Assembly (NCBI RefSeq): GCF_009765685.1
Contig: NZ_LMUY01000015.1
Location: forward strand, 184,488-248,487
Reading direction: 5' to 3'
DNA: 64,000 bases
Source of the DNA: Acidisphaera sp. L21
GTDB taxonomy: Bacteria; Pseudomonadota; Alphaproteobacteria; Acetobacterales; Acetobacteraceae
The notes under the pieces were generated by a model, which saw only the letters and a program-made list of their open reading frames with translations, was not told where the DNA came from and searched no databases. Shown here in pieces: positions 1 to 9,972 of the stretch; position 1 is the first letter of the stretch, and each line of letters opens with the position of its first letter. The position numbers were made by a program, and so were the translations under genes.

Positions 1-29
1 TCACGCGTGCCGCGATCACGATGCCTTCG

Positions 30-1046
30 TCACCAGGCCATCTGCGGCCGCAAGCCGGTCGTGCCACTGCCGGCGCTGCGATGCTGCTGCTTTGGCGTCT
101 GCCACTGCTTGGTCGGCATGAACCGCGGCGCCAGGAATTGGTAGGTCTTGGCCAGCAGCGCGGTGATGTCGTCCACCATTTCGTCCACGCCGTCCCACTG
201 GCCCAGCAGCGGGTCCCAACTGCGTTGGTTGCGATACAGCCAATCGCGGTTGCTGCGGATGAAGGCGCGTTGGTTGTCGACGTTGCGCATCATGCTGCTG
301 AACTCGCCGGTCTGCGCGTCCACGTCGTCGAACCGATCGCGCAATTGCTTGTAGGCAAGCATCGCCAGCCGATGAACCTGCCCGAGCGTGTCGGACGCGG
401 TGGTCATGCGACGCCGGGCCAGTAGCACCTGCGCCATGCGGCGGCACAGCCCTTCCACCCGGGCCAGCAGGCGCTGCCGCAATGCCTCGATATAGGCCAG
501 TTCGTGCGACATCTCTTCCAACAGGCGCAGCACGTTGGTCGCGTCGTGCAGATCCAGCTTTTGGGCGGCGGGCATGGCAACTTCGACCACCTCGTCCTTC
601 AGCCCCTGGTCATCCGCCAGGCGTAGCAGGGTAATCTCGTCCCGCTCCGCATTGGCCCACCGGCTGTTGGGTGACAGCCAGGCCACCAGGTTCAGCCGGA
701 TCCGCGTCGTCGCCAGCCGTATGTGCTGCGGGCTCGGGCGCCAGCTTGCCTCCCCGGTCAACACCTCGGTCGGCAACCGGTCGCCCGGCGCCAGGCTGGG
801 CACGTATTCCAGCGCCGAGCCGATCAGGTCCAGCATCCGGCCATCCGGCGAATCTTCCTCGATCCCGAACTCGCGCCGAAGCGACGAGAGCGGCAATTGC
901 GCCTCGCGCTCACCCAGCGTCACGGCCATCATGGGTTTGCCGTCGGTGTCCGAGCGGCGAAACCTGATCTCACCAAACGTGGTGAACACGTGGCTTTGCA
1001 GCACACAGCGTTCAGGCAGGGGAGGTTGGGTGGCTAATGCGGACAT
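30..1046 (-). CDS. Uncharacterised helical protein (338 aa)
   Basis: Function not recognised. The reading frame starts at an ATG (CAT at 1044-1046) with only a weak purine run upstream and stops at 30-32. I see no signal peptide, membrane segment or catalytic motif, so a soluble cytoplasmic protein is likely. The first ~120 residues look like a mixed alpha/beta domain. From about residue 140 to 320 the protein is charged and helical, rich in Leu, Arg and Glu. It is divergent from the ABC exporter starting at 1308, so the 261-bp gap probably holds both promoters. Its codon usage matches its neighbours and the frame is long and uninterrupted, so I take it as a real gene. No domain name can be supported. 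Confidence 0.75.
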   Translation of the reverse strand: MSALATQPPLPERCVLQSHVFTTFGEIRFRRSDTDGKPMMAVTLGEREAQLPLSSLRREFGIEEDSPDGRMLDLIGSALEYVPSLAPGDRLPTEVLTGEASWRPSPQHIRLATTRIRLNLVAWLSPNSRWANAERDEITLLRLADDQGLKDEVVEVAMPAAQKLDLHDATNVLRLLEEMSHELAYIEALRQRLLARVEGLCRRMAQVLLARRRMTTASDTLGQVHRLAMLAYKQLRDRFDDVDAQTGEFSSMMRNVDNQRAFIRSNRDWLYRNQRSWDPLLGQWDGVDEMVDDITALLAKTYQFLAPRFMPTKQWQTPKQQHRSAGSGTTGLRPQMAW

Positions 1047-1119
1047 TTTTCACTCGACGGGACGTGCCCCAAATTGTGGGATAGAGATTAAGAAATCCCT
1101 GCCGGATCGTCCTATTATC

Positions 1120-1136
1120 GAGACGTCTGAGACGTC
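1120..1136. repeat. Two tandem GAGACGTC boxes in a divergent promoter region
   Basis: GAGACGTC occurs at 1120-1127 and again at 1129-1136 (period 9), inside the 261-bp gap between the divergent starts at 1046 and 1308. The core GACGTC is itself palindromic. This could be a regulator site, but the repeat is short and no regulator gene is adjacent. Confidence 0.25.
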
Positions 1137-1307
1137 CGCGACTTGCCCGCGAGTTACATTGTTGCCACCTGCGCCACGCCGCCTTGCACCCGGCAGCCGC
1201 CTGAGCCAGCCTTGGCCGATGAAATCCCAGCGTTTTCCGGCGCCCTATCCGGCCGCCTGCCGCCCAGTCCAACGCGCAGCCTTCCACGATCGCGTCGGAC
1301 CGGCTTG

Positions 1308-3077
1308 ATGCGGCGACTAGGGCGTTTTCTCAGAAATATCGGCTATCTCGCCGCGCCGTATTTCCGCTCGCAGGAGAAATGGTCCGCCTGGGGCCTGCTG
1401 CTGTTCGTGCTGGCCGCCGACTTCGCGCTCGTGCGCATCAACGTCCTGGTCAATCTGAACGGGGGCGCGTGGGTCAACGCGCTTCAGCAATACGACTCAG
1501 TTACGTTCTTTCACCTTCTGCTCAGTTACGAGCCGAGTGAGGACGGCCCCTTCGGCATCATCCCCGGCTTCGTTCCCCTGGTGGTGGTGGCGCTGCTGAT
1601 CTGGGTCAATGGCCGCTACATGCGCCAATGGCTGCAGATCCGCATGCGCCGCTGGCTGACGGCGTACTACCAGGACAAATGGCTGGCCGACCGTGCCTAC
1701 TACCAAATGCAGTTGCAGCCGGAGACACTGGGCAACGACAACCCCGACCAGCGGATCAGCGAAGACATCGCCGATTTCGTCGAAAGCGCGCTGGTGCTGG
1801 GCTTCGGCCTGCTGACCAACATCGTCTCGCTCGTTTCGTTCCTGCAGATCCTCTACATGCTCTCCTTCCCGGTCAGCGTGTTCGGCTTCAACATCCCCGC
1901 CTATCTGGTGTGGGTCGCCTTCGGCTACTCGGTGATCGGCACCCTGCTGGCCCAACTCATCGGCCGGCCGCTTGTGTCGCTGAACTTCATCCGCCAGCGT
2001 CTGGAGGCGGATTATCGTTTTGCCCTGGTCCGGCTGCGTGAAAATGCGGAGGGCGTGGCCCTTTATGCCGGGGAGAAGGACGAGGGCCAGATCCTCAGCC
2101 GCCGCTTCACCGCTATCGTTGCCAATTTCCGCAGCATCATGTCGCGCAACTGGCTGGTGAACGCCTTCACCTATTCCTACGGCCAGGTCGCCGGCATCAT
2201 TCCGTTCCTGGCGGCCTCACCGCTGTACTTTGCCAAGCAGATCTCGTTCGGCACCCTGTCCCGCGTCGCCGGGGCGTTTGGGGAGGTGCAGTCCTCCGCC
2301 TCTTGGATCGTCGACAACTACATGGTGCTGGCGAACTGGGCCTCCACCGTCGAACGTCTGGCCACTTTCGGCCGCAGCCTGGACGCGATGCAGGCGCAGC
2401 TCGGCACCGGGATCGCGCAGGTTATCGGCACCGGCAAAACCTTCGAAATCCGCGACCTGCATCTGCAATTGCCGAATCAGGCAACCCTGCTGGAGCACAC
2501 GAACCTCACGCTGGCGCCAGGCACCACCACGGTGCTCAGCGGCCGGTCCGGCGGCGGCAAATCCACCCTGTTCCGGGCGATGGCCGGCATCTGGCCGTTC
2601 GGCAGCGGCACGGTGCAGCGACCGGCGGGCAAGGTGATGTTCCTGCCGCAGAAGGCCTACATCCCGCTGGGTACCCTACGCCGGGCCGTCGCCTACCCGG
2701 CGGCGATCGACGCGTACTCCCAACAGGAGATCGTGGCGGCGCTGGGCGACGCTGGGCTGGGCTTCCTGGCGCCGGAACTGGACGTCGACATGGCCTGGGG
2801 CCAACGCCTGTCGGGTGGCGAGCAGCAACGCCTGGCCCTGGCCCGCGCCCTGCTGTCCAAACCCGATTGGTTGTTCCTGGACGAGGCCACCGCCAACCTG
2901 GACCCAGACGGCGAGGCGGACCTCTACCGTTTGTTGCGCGAGCGCCTGCCCGGCACGACGCTGCTTTCCATCGCGCACCGCCCGGACGTTGTGGCCCAGC
3001 ACGAAACCCACCTGGTCTTGCAAAAAACCCCGGCAGGCGGCGTGATCACGCACGAGCCGCTGCCTGCGGCCGAATGA
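1308..3077 (+). CDS. YddA/SbmA-type ABC transporter, fused permease and ATPase
   Basis: A half-size ABC transporter with an N-terminal membrane domain of the SbmA/BacA-YddA (ABC transmembrane type 2) kind and a C-terminal ATPase, 589 aa. Hydrophobic segments lie around residues 25-50, 75-95, 155-185 and 200-225, with more near 290-330. The Walker A segment GRSGGGKST is at 412-420, the signature LSGGEQQR at 501-508, and Walker B LFLDEA has its catalytic Glu at 526. Relatives act as dimers in the inner membrane and export or import peptides or lipophilic compounds; the substrate here is unknown. The frame is open upstream to 1143, but the ATG at 1308 gives the usual family N-terminus. Its stop overlaps the region where the threonine aldolase frame opens, so the two are likely cotranscribed. 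Confidence 0.9.
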   Translation: MRRLGRFLRNIGYLAAPYFRSQEKWSAWGLLLFVLAADFALVRINVLVNLNGGAWVNALQQYDSVTFFHLLLSYEPSEDGPFGIIPGFVPLVVVALLIWVNGRYMRQWLQIRMRRWLTAYYQDKWLADRAYYQMQLQPETLGNDNPDQRISEDIADFVESALVLGFGLLTNIVSLVSFLQILYMLSFPVSVFGFNIPAYLVWVAFGYSVIGTLLAQLIGRPLVSLNFIRQRLEADYRFALVRLRENAEGVALYAGEKDEGQILSRRFTAIVANFRSIMSRNWLVNAFTYSYGQVAGIIPFLAASPLYFAKQISFGTLSRVAGAFGEVQSSASWIVDNYMVLANWASTVERLATFGRSLDAMQAQLGTGIAQVIGTGKTFEIRDLHLQLPNQATLLEHTNLTLAPGTTTVLSGRSGGGKSTLFRAMAGIWPFGSGTVQRPAGKVMFLPQKAYIPLGTLRRAVAYPAAIDAYSQQEIVAALGDAGLGFLAPELDVDMAWGQRLSGGEQQRLALARALLSKPDWLFLDEATANLDPDGEADLYRLLRERLPGTTLLSIAHRPDVVAQHETHLVLQKTPAGGVITHEPLPAAE

Positions 3078-3094
3078 CGATGGGAGAGCCCGTG

Positions 3095-4138
3095 ATGATC
3101 GACCTACGCAGCGACACCGTAACCCGCCCCACCCCGGCCATGCGGGCGGCCATGGCCGCGGCGGAGGTCGGTGACGACGGCTACGGCGACGATCCCAGCG
3201 TCAACGCGCTGGAGCGCAAGGCCGCCGACATGCTTGGCAAGGAGGCGGCGCTGCTGCTGCCCACCGGCACCATGGGCAACATCACCGCCGTCTTCGCCCA
3301 AACCGGCCGGGGCGACGAGGTGCTGGTCGAATCCACCGCCCATATCTATCGAACGGAGCAGGGCGGCATGGCCTCGCTCGCCGGTGTGCCCTACCGCGTG
3401 CTGCCCGGCGTGCGCGGTGCCGTTCCGTTCGAGCGGCTGCAATCCGAAATCGCCGGCAGTGGCTACAGCACCCGCCTGCACCCGGCGCTGCTATGCCTGG
3501 AAACCACTCACAACGCCGCTGGCGGCACCGTGCTTCCGCTAGACTATCTGGCAGCCGTGCGTGCTTTGGCGACCGAGCATGGCATCGCCGTCCACATCGA
3601 CGGCGCCCGCGTGTTCAACGCCGCCATCGCCCTTGGGGTCCCGGTGGCGGAGATCGCCCAGCACGCCGATACCATCACGTTCTGCCTGTCGAAGGGCCTC
3701 GGTGCGCCAGTCGGGTCTGTGCTCTGCGGGCCAGAGGCGGTGATCCGCCGTGCGCGCCAAACCCGCAAGATGCTAGGCGGCACGATGCGTCAAAGCGGCG
3801 TGCTGGCCGCCGCCGGGCTGGTGGCCTTGGACACGATGGTCGGCCGCCTGGCCGATGATCACCGCCGGGCAAATCACCTGGCCGCGGGGCTACAGGCAAT
3901 CCATCCCTCCCTCTGCGAGACCCCGGAAACCAACATCGTCTACGTCGACCTCGCCCCCTCCAGCCTATCCGCCCCGGAATGGTGCCAGCGCCTGGGCACC
4001 GCCGGGATCACGTGCAAACCCTATAGTGCCACCCAGGTCCGACTTCTGACCCACGCCGACATCTCCGACGCCGACATCGAAGCCGCACTCGCAGCCTTCC
4101 AATCGATCTGGCCCGCAAAGCAATCCCGCGCCGCCTAA
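3095..4138 (+). CDS. ltaE: Low-specificity L-threonine aldolase
   Basis: PLP-dependent aldolase cleaving L-threonine or L-allo-threonine to glycine and acetaldehyde, cytoplasmic, 347 aa. The N-terminal motif IDLRSDTVT and the GDDGYGDDP segment are hallmarks of this family. Lys200 in FCLSKGLGAP is the PLP-binding lysine, and the HIDGARVFNA segment precedes it. I chose the ATG at 3095 because GGGAGAG lies 9 nt upstream and the protein then begins at the conserved segment. In-frame ATGs at 3074 (overlapping the ABC gene stop as ATGA) and 3080 are alternatives. Cotranscription with the ABC exporter is likely from the overlap. No link between the exporter and threonine metabolism can be read from the sequence. 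Confidence 0.93.
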   Translation: MIDLRSDTVTRPTPAMRAAMAAAEVGDDGYGDDPSVNALERKAADMLGKEAALLLPTGTMGNITAVFAQTGRGDEVLVESTAHIYRTEQGGMASLAGVPYRVLPGVRGAVPFERLQSEIAGSGYSTRLHPALLCLETTHNAAGGTVLPLDYLAAVRALATEHGIAVHIDGARVFNAAIALGVPVAEIAQHADTITFCLSKGLGAPVGSVLCGPEAVIRRARQTRKMLGGTMRQSGVLAAAGLVALDTMVGRLADDHRRANHLAAGLQAIHPSLCETPETNIVYVDLAPSSLSAPEWCQRLGTAGITCKPYSATQVRLLTHADISDADIEAALAAFQSIWPAKQSRAA

Positions 4139-4171
4139 CGTAGGGTGGGCGATCGGCCCACCCCCCATCGC

Positions 4172-6076
4172 TCAAAACTCCTCCCAACTCTCCGCCTTGG
4201 CAACCACGCGCTTCGGTGCATCAACCCGACCACGCAGCATCGGCACCACCTGTGCCTTTCGCGCCCCGTCTTGCGTCACCTCAACAACCCGAAACTTTGC
4301 CGTCAGCTCCTCCAGCCGCAGCGTGTCCTGCGCGAGCGAGTGGCTGGCCGCCGTGCTCTGCTCCACCATCGCGGCGTTCTGCTGGGTTACCTGGTCCATC
4401 TGGTTGATCGCTGTATTCACCTGCGCCAGCCCGCTCGCCTGCTCGTGCGCGCTGGCCGCAATTTCCGCGACGACGCCGTCGATCTCCGCCACCTGGCCGA
4501 CGATCCGCGCCAACGATCGGCCGGTTTCGCCCACCAGCGCGACCCCGCGATCCACCTGTTGCGACGACGTGGAGATCAGCGCCTTGATCTCCTTCGCGGA
4601 CTCCGCACTGCGTTGCGCCAGGGCGCGAACCTCGCTGGCGACCACGGCAAACCCCCGCCCGGCATCCCCCGCGCGCGCTGCCTCGACCCCCGCATTCAAG
4701 GCCAGCAGATTGGTCTGGAACGCGATCTCGTCGATTATCCCGATAATCTGGCTAATCTGCCGTGCGGAGGTCTCGATGGCGCCCATCGCGCTCACCGCGT
4801 CCCCTACGACCTTTCCCGAATGTTCTGCATCCGCCTTCGCGGTGGACACCACGCCGCGCGCCTTCTCCGCCCCCTCGGCGGTTTTGCGCACTGTGGCGGT
4901 GATCTGGTCCAGCGCCGCCGCGGTCTCCTCCAGGCTCGCTGCCTGCTGCTCGGTCCGGCGGGACAGATCGTCCGCCGCCTGGGTGATCTCCCCGGTGCCC
5001 GAGCGCAGCCCGGCAGTGTTCTCGATGATGACGGCCAGCGTGGACTGCAACTGCGCCACCGCAGCGTTGAAATCGCGGCGCAGGCTTTCGTACTCCGCCG
5101 CGAACGGGTCGGACAGCCGCACCGTCAGGTCGCCATGCGACAGCCGGGTCAGCCCGGTGGCCAGGCCGTCCACCACGGACGTCTGGCGTGCCTCTGCCTC
5201 CGCCCGCTCGGCCTCTGCCCGGTGGCGCTCCACCTCCGCCTCGGCACGGTGGGTGACAGCGATCTGTTCCAGATCGGCGGCGCGGATCATCGACTCCTTG
5301 AACACCTGCACCGCGGCCGCCATCGCGCCGATTTCATCCCGCCGCGCCGTGTCGCTGATGGCGGTGGCGGTATCGCCCTCCGCCAACTGCACCATGCTGC
5401 GCGACAACCGCCCCAGCCCGCCCGCGACCGAGCGCTGGATGAGCAGGCTGAACCCACCGACCAGCAGCAGCACCGCAGCCACGGCAGCGCCGAATATCGC
5501 GCCCATCCGCCACATCGCGCGATCCACATCGTCCACATAGATGCCGGAGATGGCGAACACCGCGCCGCCCGGCGCCAGCGCCTGGGCATAGGTCAGCTTC
5601 GGCTCAGGGATTTTGGAGCCGGGTCGGTTCGTCTTGTACCAGTAATACCCATGGCCCTTGTCGCGAGCGATGTCGCGACCGGATTCGACGATGGGAACGC
5701 CGTCCGGGTCCTTGTGCCCGAACCGCTGGCCTCCAACGCGCTCCGGCTCGGATGGGGCGGCGATCTGGATGCCGGTGTCGGTGTAGATGTTGACGTAGTT
5801 GTCGCCGTCGTAGCGCAGCGCGTTGGTCACCTCGACCAGCTTGGCCCGCGCGGCATCGTTCGTCAGTGTGCCAGCGGCGACCTGCTTGTTCAGCGTCGTG
5901 GCCCAGCCCGCAACCATCTCGACAGCATTGCGGATCTTGACCCGGCGGTCATCCATCATCTGCTCGCGAACCACCCACAGCGACAGGCAACCCACCGCCA
6001 CGATCGCGAGTGCCGTTACCGCGATATTGGCGCTCAACTTCGTGCCAACGCGTTTGTTGTTCAGCCAGCCTATCAT
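4172..6076 (-). CDS. Methyl-accepting chemotaxis protein with sCache sensor
   Basis: Inner-membrane chemoreceptor, 634 aa. Layout: TM1 about 16-37, periplasmic single-Cache domain about 38-183 (with NYVNIY and the [10 protein letters not shown] segment typical of sCache_2), TM2 about 191-213, HAMP after it, a second HAMP-like segment near 320-370, then the signalling coiled coil. The hairpin tip is highly conserved ([20 protein letters not shown]). The last residues are SWEEF, matching the x-W-x-x-F pentapeptide that tethers CheR/CheB in some receptors. The ATG at 6076 has GAGGG just upstream and puts the TM at the N-terminus; the frame stays open to 6208. sCache_2 domains usually bind small organic acids. 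No che genes are in the window. It closely resembles the receptor at 42084 in its signalling half. Confidence 0.93.
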   Translation of the reverse strand: MIGWLNNKRVGTKLSANIAVTALAIVAVGCLSLWVVREQMMDDRRVKIRNAVEMVAGWATTLNKQVAAGTLTNDAARAKLVEVTNALRYDGDNYVNIYTDTGIQIAAPSEPERVGGQRFGHKDPDGVPIVESGRDIARDKGHGYYWYKTNRPGSKIPEPKLTYAQALAPGGAVFAISGIYVDDVDRAMWRMGAIFGAAVAAVLLLVGGFSLLIQRSVAGGLGRLSRSMVQLAEGDTATAISDTARRDEIGAMAAAVQVFKESMIRAADLEQIAVTHRAEAEVERHRAEAERAEAEARQTSVVDGLATGLTRLSHGDLTVRLSDPFAAEYESLRRDFNAAVAQLQSTLAVIIENTAGLRSGTGEITQAADDLSRRTEQQAASLEETAAALDQITATVRKTAEGAEKARGVVSTAKADAEHSGKVVGDAVSAMGAIETSARQISQIIGIIDEIAFQTNLLALNAGVEAARAGDAGRGFAVVASEVRALAQRSAESAKEIKALISTSSQQVDRGVALVGETGRSLARIVGQVAEIDGVVAEIAASAHEQASGLAQVNTAINQMDQVTQQNAAMVEQSTAASHSLAQDTLRLEELTAKFRVVEVTQDGARKAQVVPMLRGRVDAPKRVVAKAESWEEF

Positions 6077-6222
6077 GCAGCCCTCACTGGAGTCGGAGGA
6101 CTGTCCCATAGGAGGATTAATTAAGGTTGACGGCCCCAATTTGGCGAAGTGCCGGGTTTCACAGCCGGGCAATCTCGTCGATGCTATCGCCCGACTATGC
6201 CGCACCATGAGGGAGATGAGGC

Positions 6223-6645
6223 TTGATCCGCAGAGCGACCGAGGATGACATCCCCCGTATCAACCAGATCCGGAACTCCGTCACCGAGAACCGCCTGTCC
6301 AGCCCATCGCTCGTGACACCCACCCAACTCCGCTGGTTCATCGACAACCCGGGGATCTATCTGTGGCTGGAAGCGGGGACGATCCTCGGCTTCTCCGCTG
6401 CCGATCCGCGGGACGGCAGCATCTGGGCCCTGTTCATGGACCCGGCGCATCAGGGCCGCGGCATCGCCCGCACCCTATTCGCCCGCGCCTGCCTTGTGCT
6501 CAAGGAGACGGGGCACAAGCGCATCTGGCTGATGACCCAGCCCGGCACCCGGGCCGAGCGGTTCTATCTGGCCGCCGGTTGGGAGCGCGCCGGCATGAAG
6601 AACGGCCAGGTGCTGTTCGAGGCGGACATCGGCCGCGTCACCTAG
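6223..6645 (+). CDS. GNAT family N-acetyltransferase
   Basis: Small cytoplasmic acetyltransferase of the GNAT fold, 140 aa, with the acetyl-CoA pyrophosphate-binding loop QGRGIA at residues 77-82 and the usual C-terminal [11 protein letters not shown] segment. The start is a TTG at 6223, preceded by GGGAG with about 8 nt spacing; no in-frame ATG gives a complete N-terminal strand. It sits 146 bp from the divergent chemoreceptor start and 26 bp upstream of a PLP aminotransferase, probably in one transcript with it. The acceptor substrate cannot be told from the sequence. Confidence 0.87.
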   Translation: MIRRATEDDIPRINQIRNSVTENRLSSPSLVTPTQLRWFIDNPGIYLWLEAGTILGFSAADPRDGSIWALFMDPAHQGRGIARTLFARACLVLKETGHKRIWLMTQPGTRAERFYLAAGWERAGMKNGQVLFEADIGRVT

Positions 6646-6671
6646 GCTGCCCTCATGCTATGCAGGCCGCC

Positions 6672-7898
6672 ATGACGATCCCCAATCGCGACATCTCCAC
6701 GCGCCGCCCGGACCTTGCCCGCTGGCTCGGCTCCACCAACGACATCACCCAGCAATTCCTCGCCTTCGGTGGCCGGCCGGACGTCGTGAGCCTCGCCGGT
6801 GGCCTCCCCGCGGCCGAACTATACCCGATCGCCGCGATCCAGGCCGCCACCGAACGCGCCTTGACCCGGCATGGCACCGCAGCCCTGGAATATGGCGCGG
6901 TCGCCGGGCTGCAGGATCTGCGCGAGCACCTCGCGGCTCGCATTTCCCAGGAAACCGGCGGCCAATTCACCGCAGAAAACGTGCTGGTCACCACTGGGTC
7001 CCTGCAAGGCCTATCCCTGGTCGGCACGGTGCTGTTGGACGAGGGCGATCTGGTCGTGGCGCAATCCCCGACCTATCTGGGCGCGCTGGACGCCTGGCGC
7101 CCCCGCCAACCGACCTATGCCAAGCTGGACTGGACCCTACCGGACCCGATACCCGACGATCCATTCCGCCGCGCCAAATTCGTCTACACCGTGCCCAACT
7201 ACTCGAACCCCACCGGCATCCTCGTCTCCCAGGAAAGCCGGGCCGCGCTGCTGGACAAGGTGGTCGAAACCGGCACTTGGCTGGTGGAGGACGACCCCTA
7301 CCAAACCATCGCCCTGGACGAGCCGCCCGGCCGCAGCATCCTGGCGCTCTGCGCGGCCCGGGCGCGCGGCCCCTATGCCGGCCCGGTGATCTATCTCGGC
7401 ACCGTGTCCAAAAGCCTGGTTCCCGGCCTGCGCTGCGGCTGGGTAATCGCCGAGCCCGGCATGATCCAGGCCCTGGCCCTCGCCAAACAAGCCTCCGACA
7501 TGAGCAGCAGCATGCTCACCCAGGCGATCACCCTGGCGCTGCTGGAAGACGGGTTCGACCGCACCCACGCGCAAACCACCACCGCCACCTACCGCGAACG
7601 CCGCGACGTCCTATGCGACGAAGCGGCACTGCGCCTGGCCGAATGGTTCGAGTGGGACAAGCCCGTCGGTGGCATGTTCCTGTGGATGCGCGCCCGCAAC
7701 AACGCCATCGACACCGACGAACTCTACCGCTTCGCCGTGGAGAAGAAGGTCGCCTTCGTCCCCAGCAGCGTGTTCGATTTCGACGGGCAGGACCGCTTCG
7801 CCATGCGGCTGAACTTCACCCGCAGCCACCCGGACCTGATCCGCGAAGGCGTGCGCCGGCTGGAAGCCGCGGTCCTGAAATACCTCGCCGCCCGTTAG
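6672..7898 (+). CDS. PLP-dependent aminotransferase, LysN/2-aminoadipate-like
   Basis: Fold type I aminotransferase, 408 aa, of the group that includes LysN (2-aminoadipate aminotransferase) and the catalytic half of MocR regulators; no GntR DNA-binding domain is attached here. Visible motifs: SLAGGLPA near the N-terminus, YTVPNYSNPTG (substrate/PLP contact), VEDDPY with the Asp that contacts the PLP nitrogen, and Lys247 in TVSKSLVPGLR as the Schiff-base lysine. Members transfer amino groups between aromatic, branched or aminoadipate-type amino acids and 2-oxo acids. An in-frame ATG at 6660 is an alternative start. The gene ends one base before the stop of the convergent ilvE-like gene. Confidence 0.9.
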   Translation: MTIPNRDISTRRPDLARWLGSTNDITQQFLAFGGRPDVVSLAGGLPAAELYPIAAIQAATERALTRHGTAALEYGAVAGLQDLREHLAARISQETGGQFTAENVLVTTGSLQGLSLVGTVLLDEGDLVVAQSPTYLGALDAWRPRQPTYAKLDWTLPDPIPDDPFRRAKFVYTVPNYSNPTGILVSQESRAALLDKVVETGTWLVEDDPYQTIALDEPPGRSILALCAARARGPYAGPVIYLGTVSKSLVPGLRCGWVIAEPGMIQALALAKQASDMSSSMLTQAITLALLEDGFDRTHAQTTTATYRERRDVLCDEAALRLAEWFEWDKPVGGMFLWMRARNNAIDTDELYRFAVEKKVAFVPSSVFDFDGQDRFAMRLNFTRSHPDLIREGVRRLEAAVLKYLAAR

Positions 7899-7899
7899 G

Positions 7900-8823
7900 C
7901 TAGCCCGGGTTCCAAACCGGCGTCAGCCACTCCGCATGGTCGTTGGTTTCGCCCCGCACCAGCGCGAAATACCGTTCCTGCAGCCGCCGCGTGATCGGCC
8001 CCGGCTTCGCATCGCCCACGGGCAGGCGGTCGACCGTGAGGATCGGCTGCACTTCCTGGCCGGAGCCGCAGAAGAACGCCTCATCCGCGGCATACAACTC
8101 CGTCCGATCGATCTCCCGCTCATCCGTGGGCGCCGTTGCGATCTCACCCAATAACTCGATCACCGTGGCGCGCGTCACGCTCTCCAAGATCGAACTGGTG
8201 ATGCTCGGCGTAATCGGCCGTCCGTTGCGCACCATGAAGAAGCAGGACCCCGGCGATTCCGCCACATGCCCCCGATTGGTCAGCAGCAGGACATTGTCGT
8301 AGCCGTCCAACTTGCCCTGCATACCGGCCAGTCGGCCGTTCACGTAGTTCGCCGTCGCCTTCACCCGCGCCGGCATGCTGGTGTCCGGGATGCGCTGCCA
8401 GGACGACACGCCCACATTCACGCCATTCTGCACCGCCGGGTTGCTGGGGCGGGGCAGGGCGGCGACCATCCAGCCGATCGGCCCGGGGGACTGCATCTCC
8501 CCATCGCCATCCACCCACACCATCGGCCGGATATGCACATCCTCCCGCAACGCGTTGGCGCGCACGACGGCGAGGATCTGCGCCTCCACCATCTCGCTGG
8601 TCAGGCTGTGCTCGTATCGCATGACGCGCATCGAGTATTGCAGCCGATCCAGATGCTCCTTCAGGCGGAACAGGAACATTTCGCCCTTGCGTTCGTTCCA
8701 GTAGCCGCGAATGCCCTCGAAGACGCCGGCGCCATACTTCACGCCCGGCGCCAGCACGTGCACCTTGGCATCGGCGTAGGGGACGATTTCGCCGTTGAAC
8801 GAGAGATAGCGGGGCTGGGCCAT
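7900..8823 (-). CDS. ilvE: Branched-chain amino acid aminotransferase (class IV)
   Basis: Fold type IV PLP aminotransferase, 307 aa, the normal IlvE size. It interconverts Val/Leu/Ile with their 2-oxo acids in the cytoplasm. The N-terminal GVKYGAGVFEGIRGY segment is diagnostic and Lys155 in RVKATANYVNG is the PLP lysine. The ATG at 8823 begins the protein MAQPRYLSF; the frame remains open to 8922 but upstream residues do not look like the family. It is divergent from the amino-acid-binding protein gene at 8940, with 116 bp between starts. D-amino-acid aminotransferases share this fold, but the length and N-terminal motif favour IlvE. Confidence 0.9.
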   Translation of the reverse strand: MAQPRYLSFNGEIVPYADAKVHVLAPGVKYGAGVFEGIRGYWNERKGEMFLFRLKEHLDRLQYSMRVMRYEHSLTSEMVEAQILAVVRANALREDVHIRPMVWVDGDGEMQSPGPIGWMVAALPRPSNPAVQNGVNVGVSSWQRIPDTSMPARVKATANYVNGRLAGMQGKLDGYDNVLLLTNRGHVAESPGSCFFMVRNGRPITPSITSSILESVTRATVIELLGEIATAPTDEREIDRTELYAADEAFFCGSGQEVQPILTVDRLPVGDAKPGPITRRLQERYFALVRGETNDHAEWLTPVWNPG

Positions 8824-8939
8824 GGCACGCGACTTCCCTGTTGCTTCGCCACTACCGTGCAAGCGCCGTTCCAGTAAGATGGCGCGCGCCTTGCATCGCT
8901 CTGGGCATCGTTTTGGGCACAAGATAGGGGAATTTGCAG

Positions 8940-9953
8940 ATGCGCCTTGCCGCGTTACTGATCATGCTGGCGTTGGGTCTTGTGCCGACGCTCAGCCACG
9001 CCGCCTCGACATTGGACACCGTAAAGGCGCGGGGCGTGCTCCGCTGCGGCACCGAAAACGACACCCCCGGCTCCGGCGCGCCGGACAGCAATGGCGTGTT
9101 GCAGGGCATCGACATCGAATACTGCCGCGCCATCGCCGCCGCCGTGTTCGGCGATGCGTCAAAGGTGACGTTCATCCACACCTCCACGCTCAACCGCTTC
9201 AGCGTGCTGCAATCCGGCGATGTCGACGTGCTGATCCGCGAAACCACGCTGCTATTCAGCCGCGACACGCAGATCGGCCTGATCTTCGCCAACACCATCA
9301 TGTACGACGCCCAGGGCGCGCTGGTTGCGGCCAAGACCGGGGCTAAATCACTCGCCGATCTGGACGGCGCCAGCATCTGCGTGTTCCCCGGCTCCAACTC
9401 CGAACTGAACATCGCCGACTACTTCCAGTCGCACGGGCTGAAATACACCCCGATCTCGATCGACAACGCCGACGCCTTGCGCCGCAGCTTTTTCGAAGGG
9501 CGCTGCGACGTGTTCACCGGCGACCGGTTGATGCTGTCGTCCAATCGCTCGATCGCGAAGACCCCTACGGATTACGTGGTGCTGCCCGATCTGCTGGCGA
9601 AATCCCCGCTGGGCCCAATGGTGCGCCAGGGTGACGACCAGTGGCTGAACATCGTGAAATGGGTCGTCAACGTCACCTTCCTGGCCGAGGAAAAGAAGAT
9701 CACCAAGGCCAATGTCGACTCCGCCCGCACCAGCACCGACCCGGAGGTGAAGCGTATGCTGGGCGGCACGCCGGGCATGTCCAAGCAATTGGGCCTGAAC
9801 GACGATTGGGCGTATCAGGTCATCAAGCAGATCGGCAATTACGCCGAGATCTACGACCGCACCCTGGGCGACGGCTCCAGCCTGAAACTCCCGCGCGGCC
9901 TGAACAAATTGTGGAGCGACGGCGGCCTGCTCTACTCGCCGCCCTTCCTGTAG
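8940..9953 (+). CDS. aapJ: General L-amino acid ABC transporter substrate-binding protein
   Basis: Periplasmic binding protein of the AapJ/polar-amino-acid family, 337 aa. A cleavable signal peptide covers about residues 1-22 (hydrophobic core, then SHA-A). The mature start STLDTVKARGVLRCG is characteristic of AapJ. The ATG at 8940 has AGGGG 9 nt upstream (8926-8930); a TTG two codons earlier is less likely. It heads an operon with the two AapQ/AapM-type permeases. In rhizobia this system imports a broad range of L-amino acids. Cysteines in RCG, EYCRA, ASICVF and GRCDV are retained as in family members. Confidence 0.92.
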   Translation: MRLAALLIMLALGLVPTLSHAASTLDTVKARGVLRCGTENDTPGSGAPDSNGVLQGIDIEYCRAIAAAVFGDASKVTFIHTSTLNRFSVLQSGDVDVLIRETTLLFSRDTQIGLIFANTIMYDAQGALVAAKTGAKSLADLDGASICVFPGSNSELNIADYFQSHGLKYTPISIDNADALRRSFFEGRCDVFTGDRLMLSSNRSIAKTPTDYVVLPDLLAKSPLGPMVRQGDDQWLNIVKWVVNVTFLAEEKKITKANVDSARTSTDPEVKRMLGGTPGMSKQLGLNDDWAYQVIKQIGNYAEIYDRTLGDGSSLKLPRGLNKLWSDGGLLYSPPFL

Positions 9954-9972
9954 GCCCGGGGCGACCCGGCGC

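Noticed and set aside
4145..6124. A 659-codon open frame on the plus strand opposite the chemoreceptor
   Set aside because: It is a high-GC shadow of the minus-strand receptor: His/Arg/Gly-rich, no domain, no ribosome site, while the minus frame has clear sCache, HAMP and signalling motifs.
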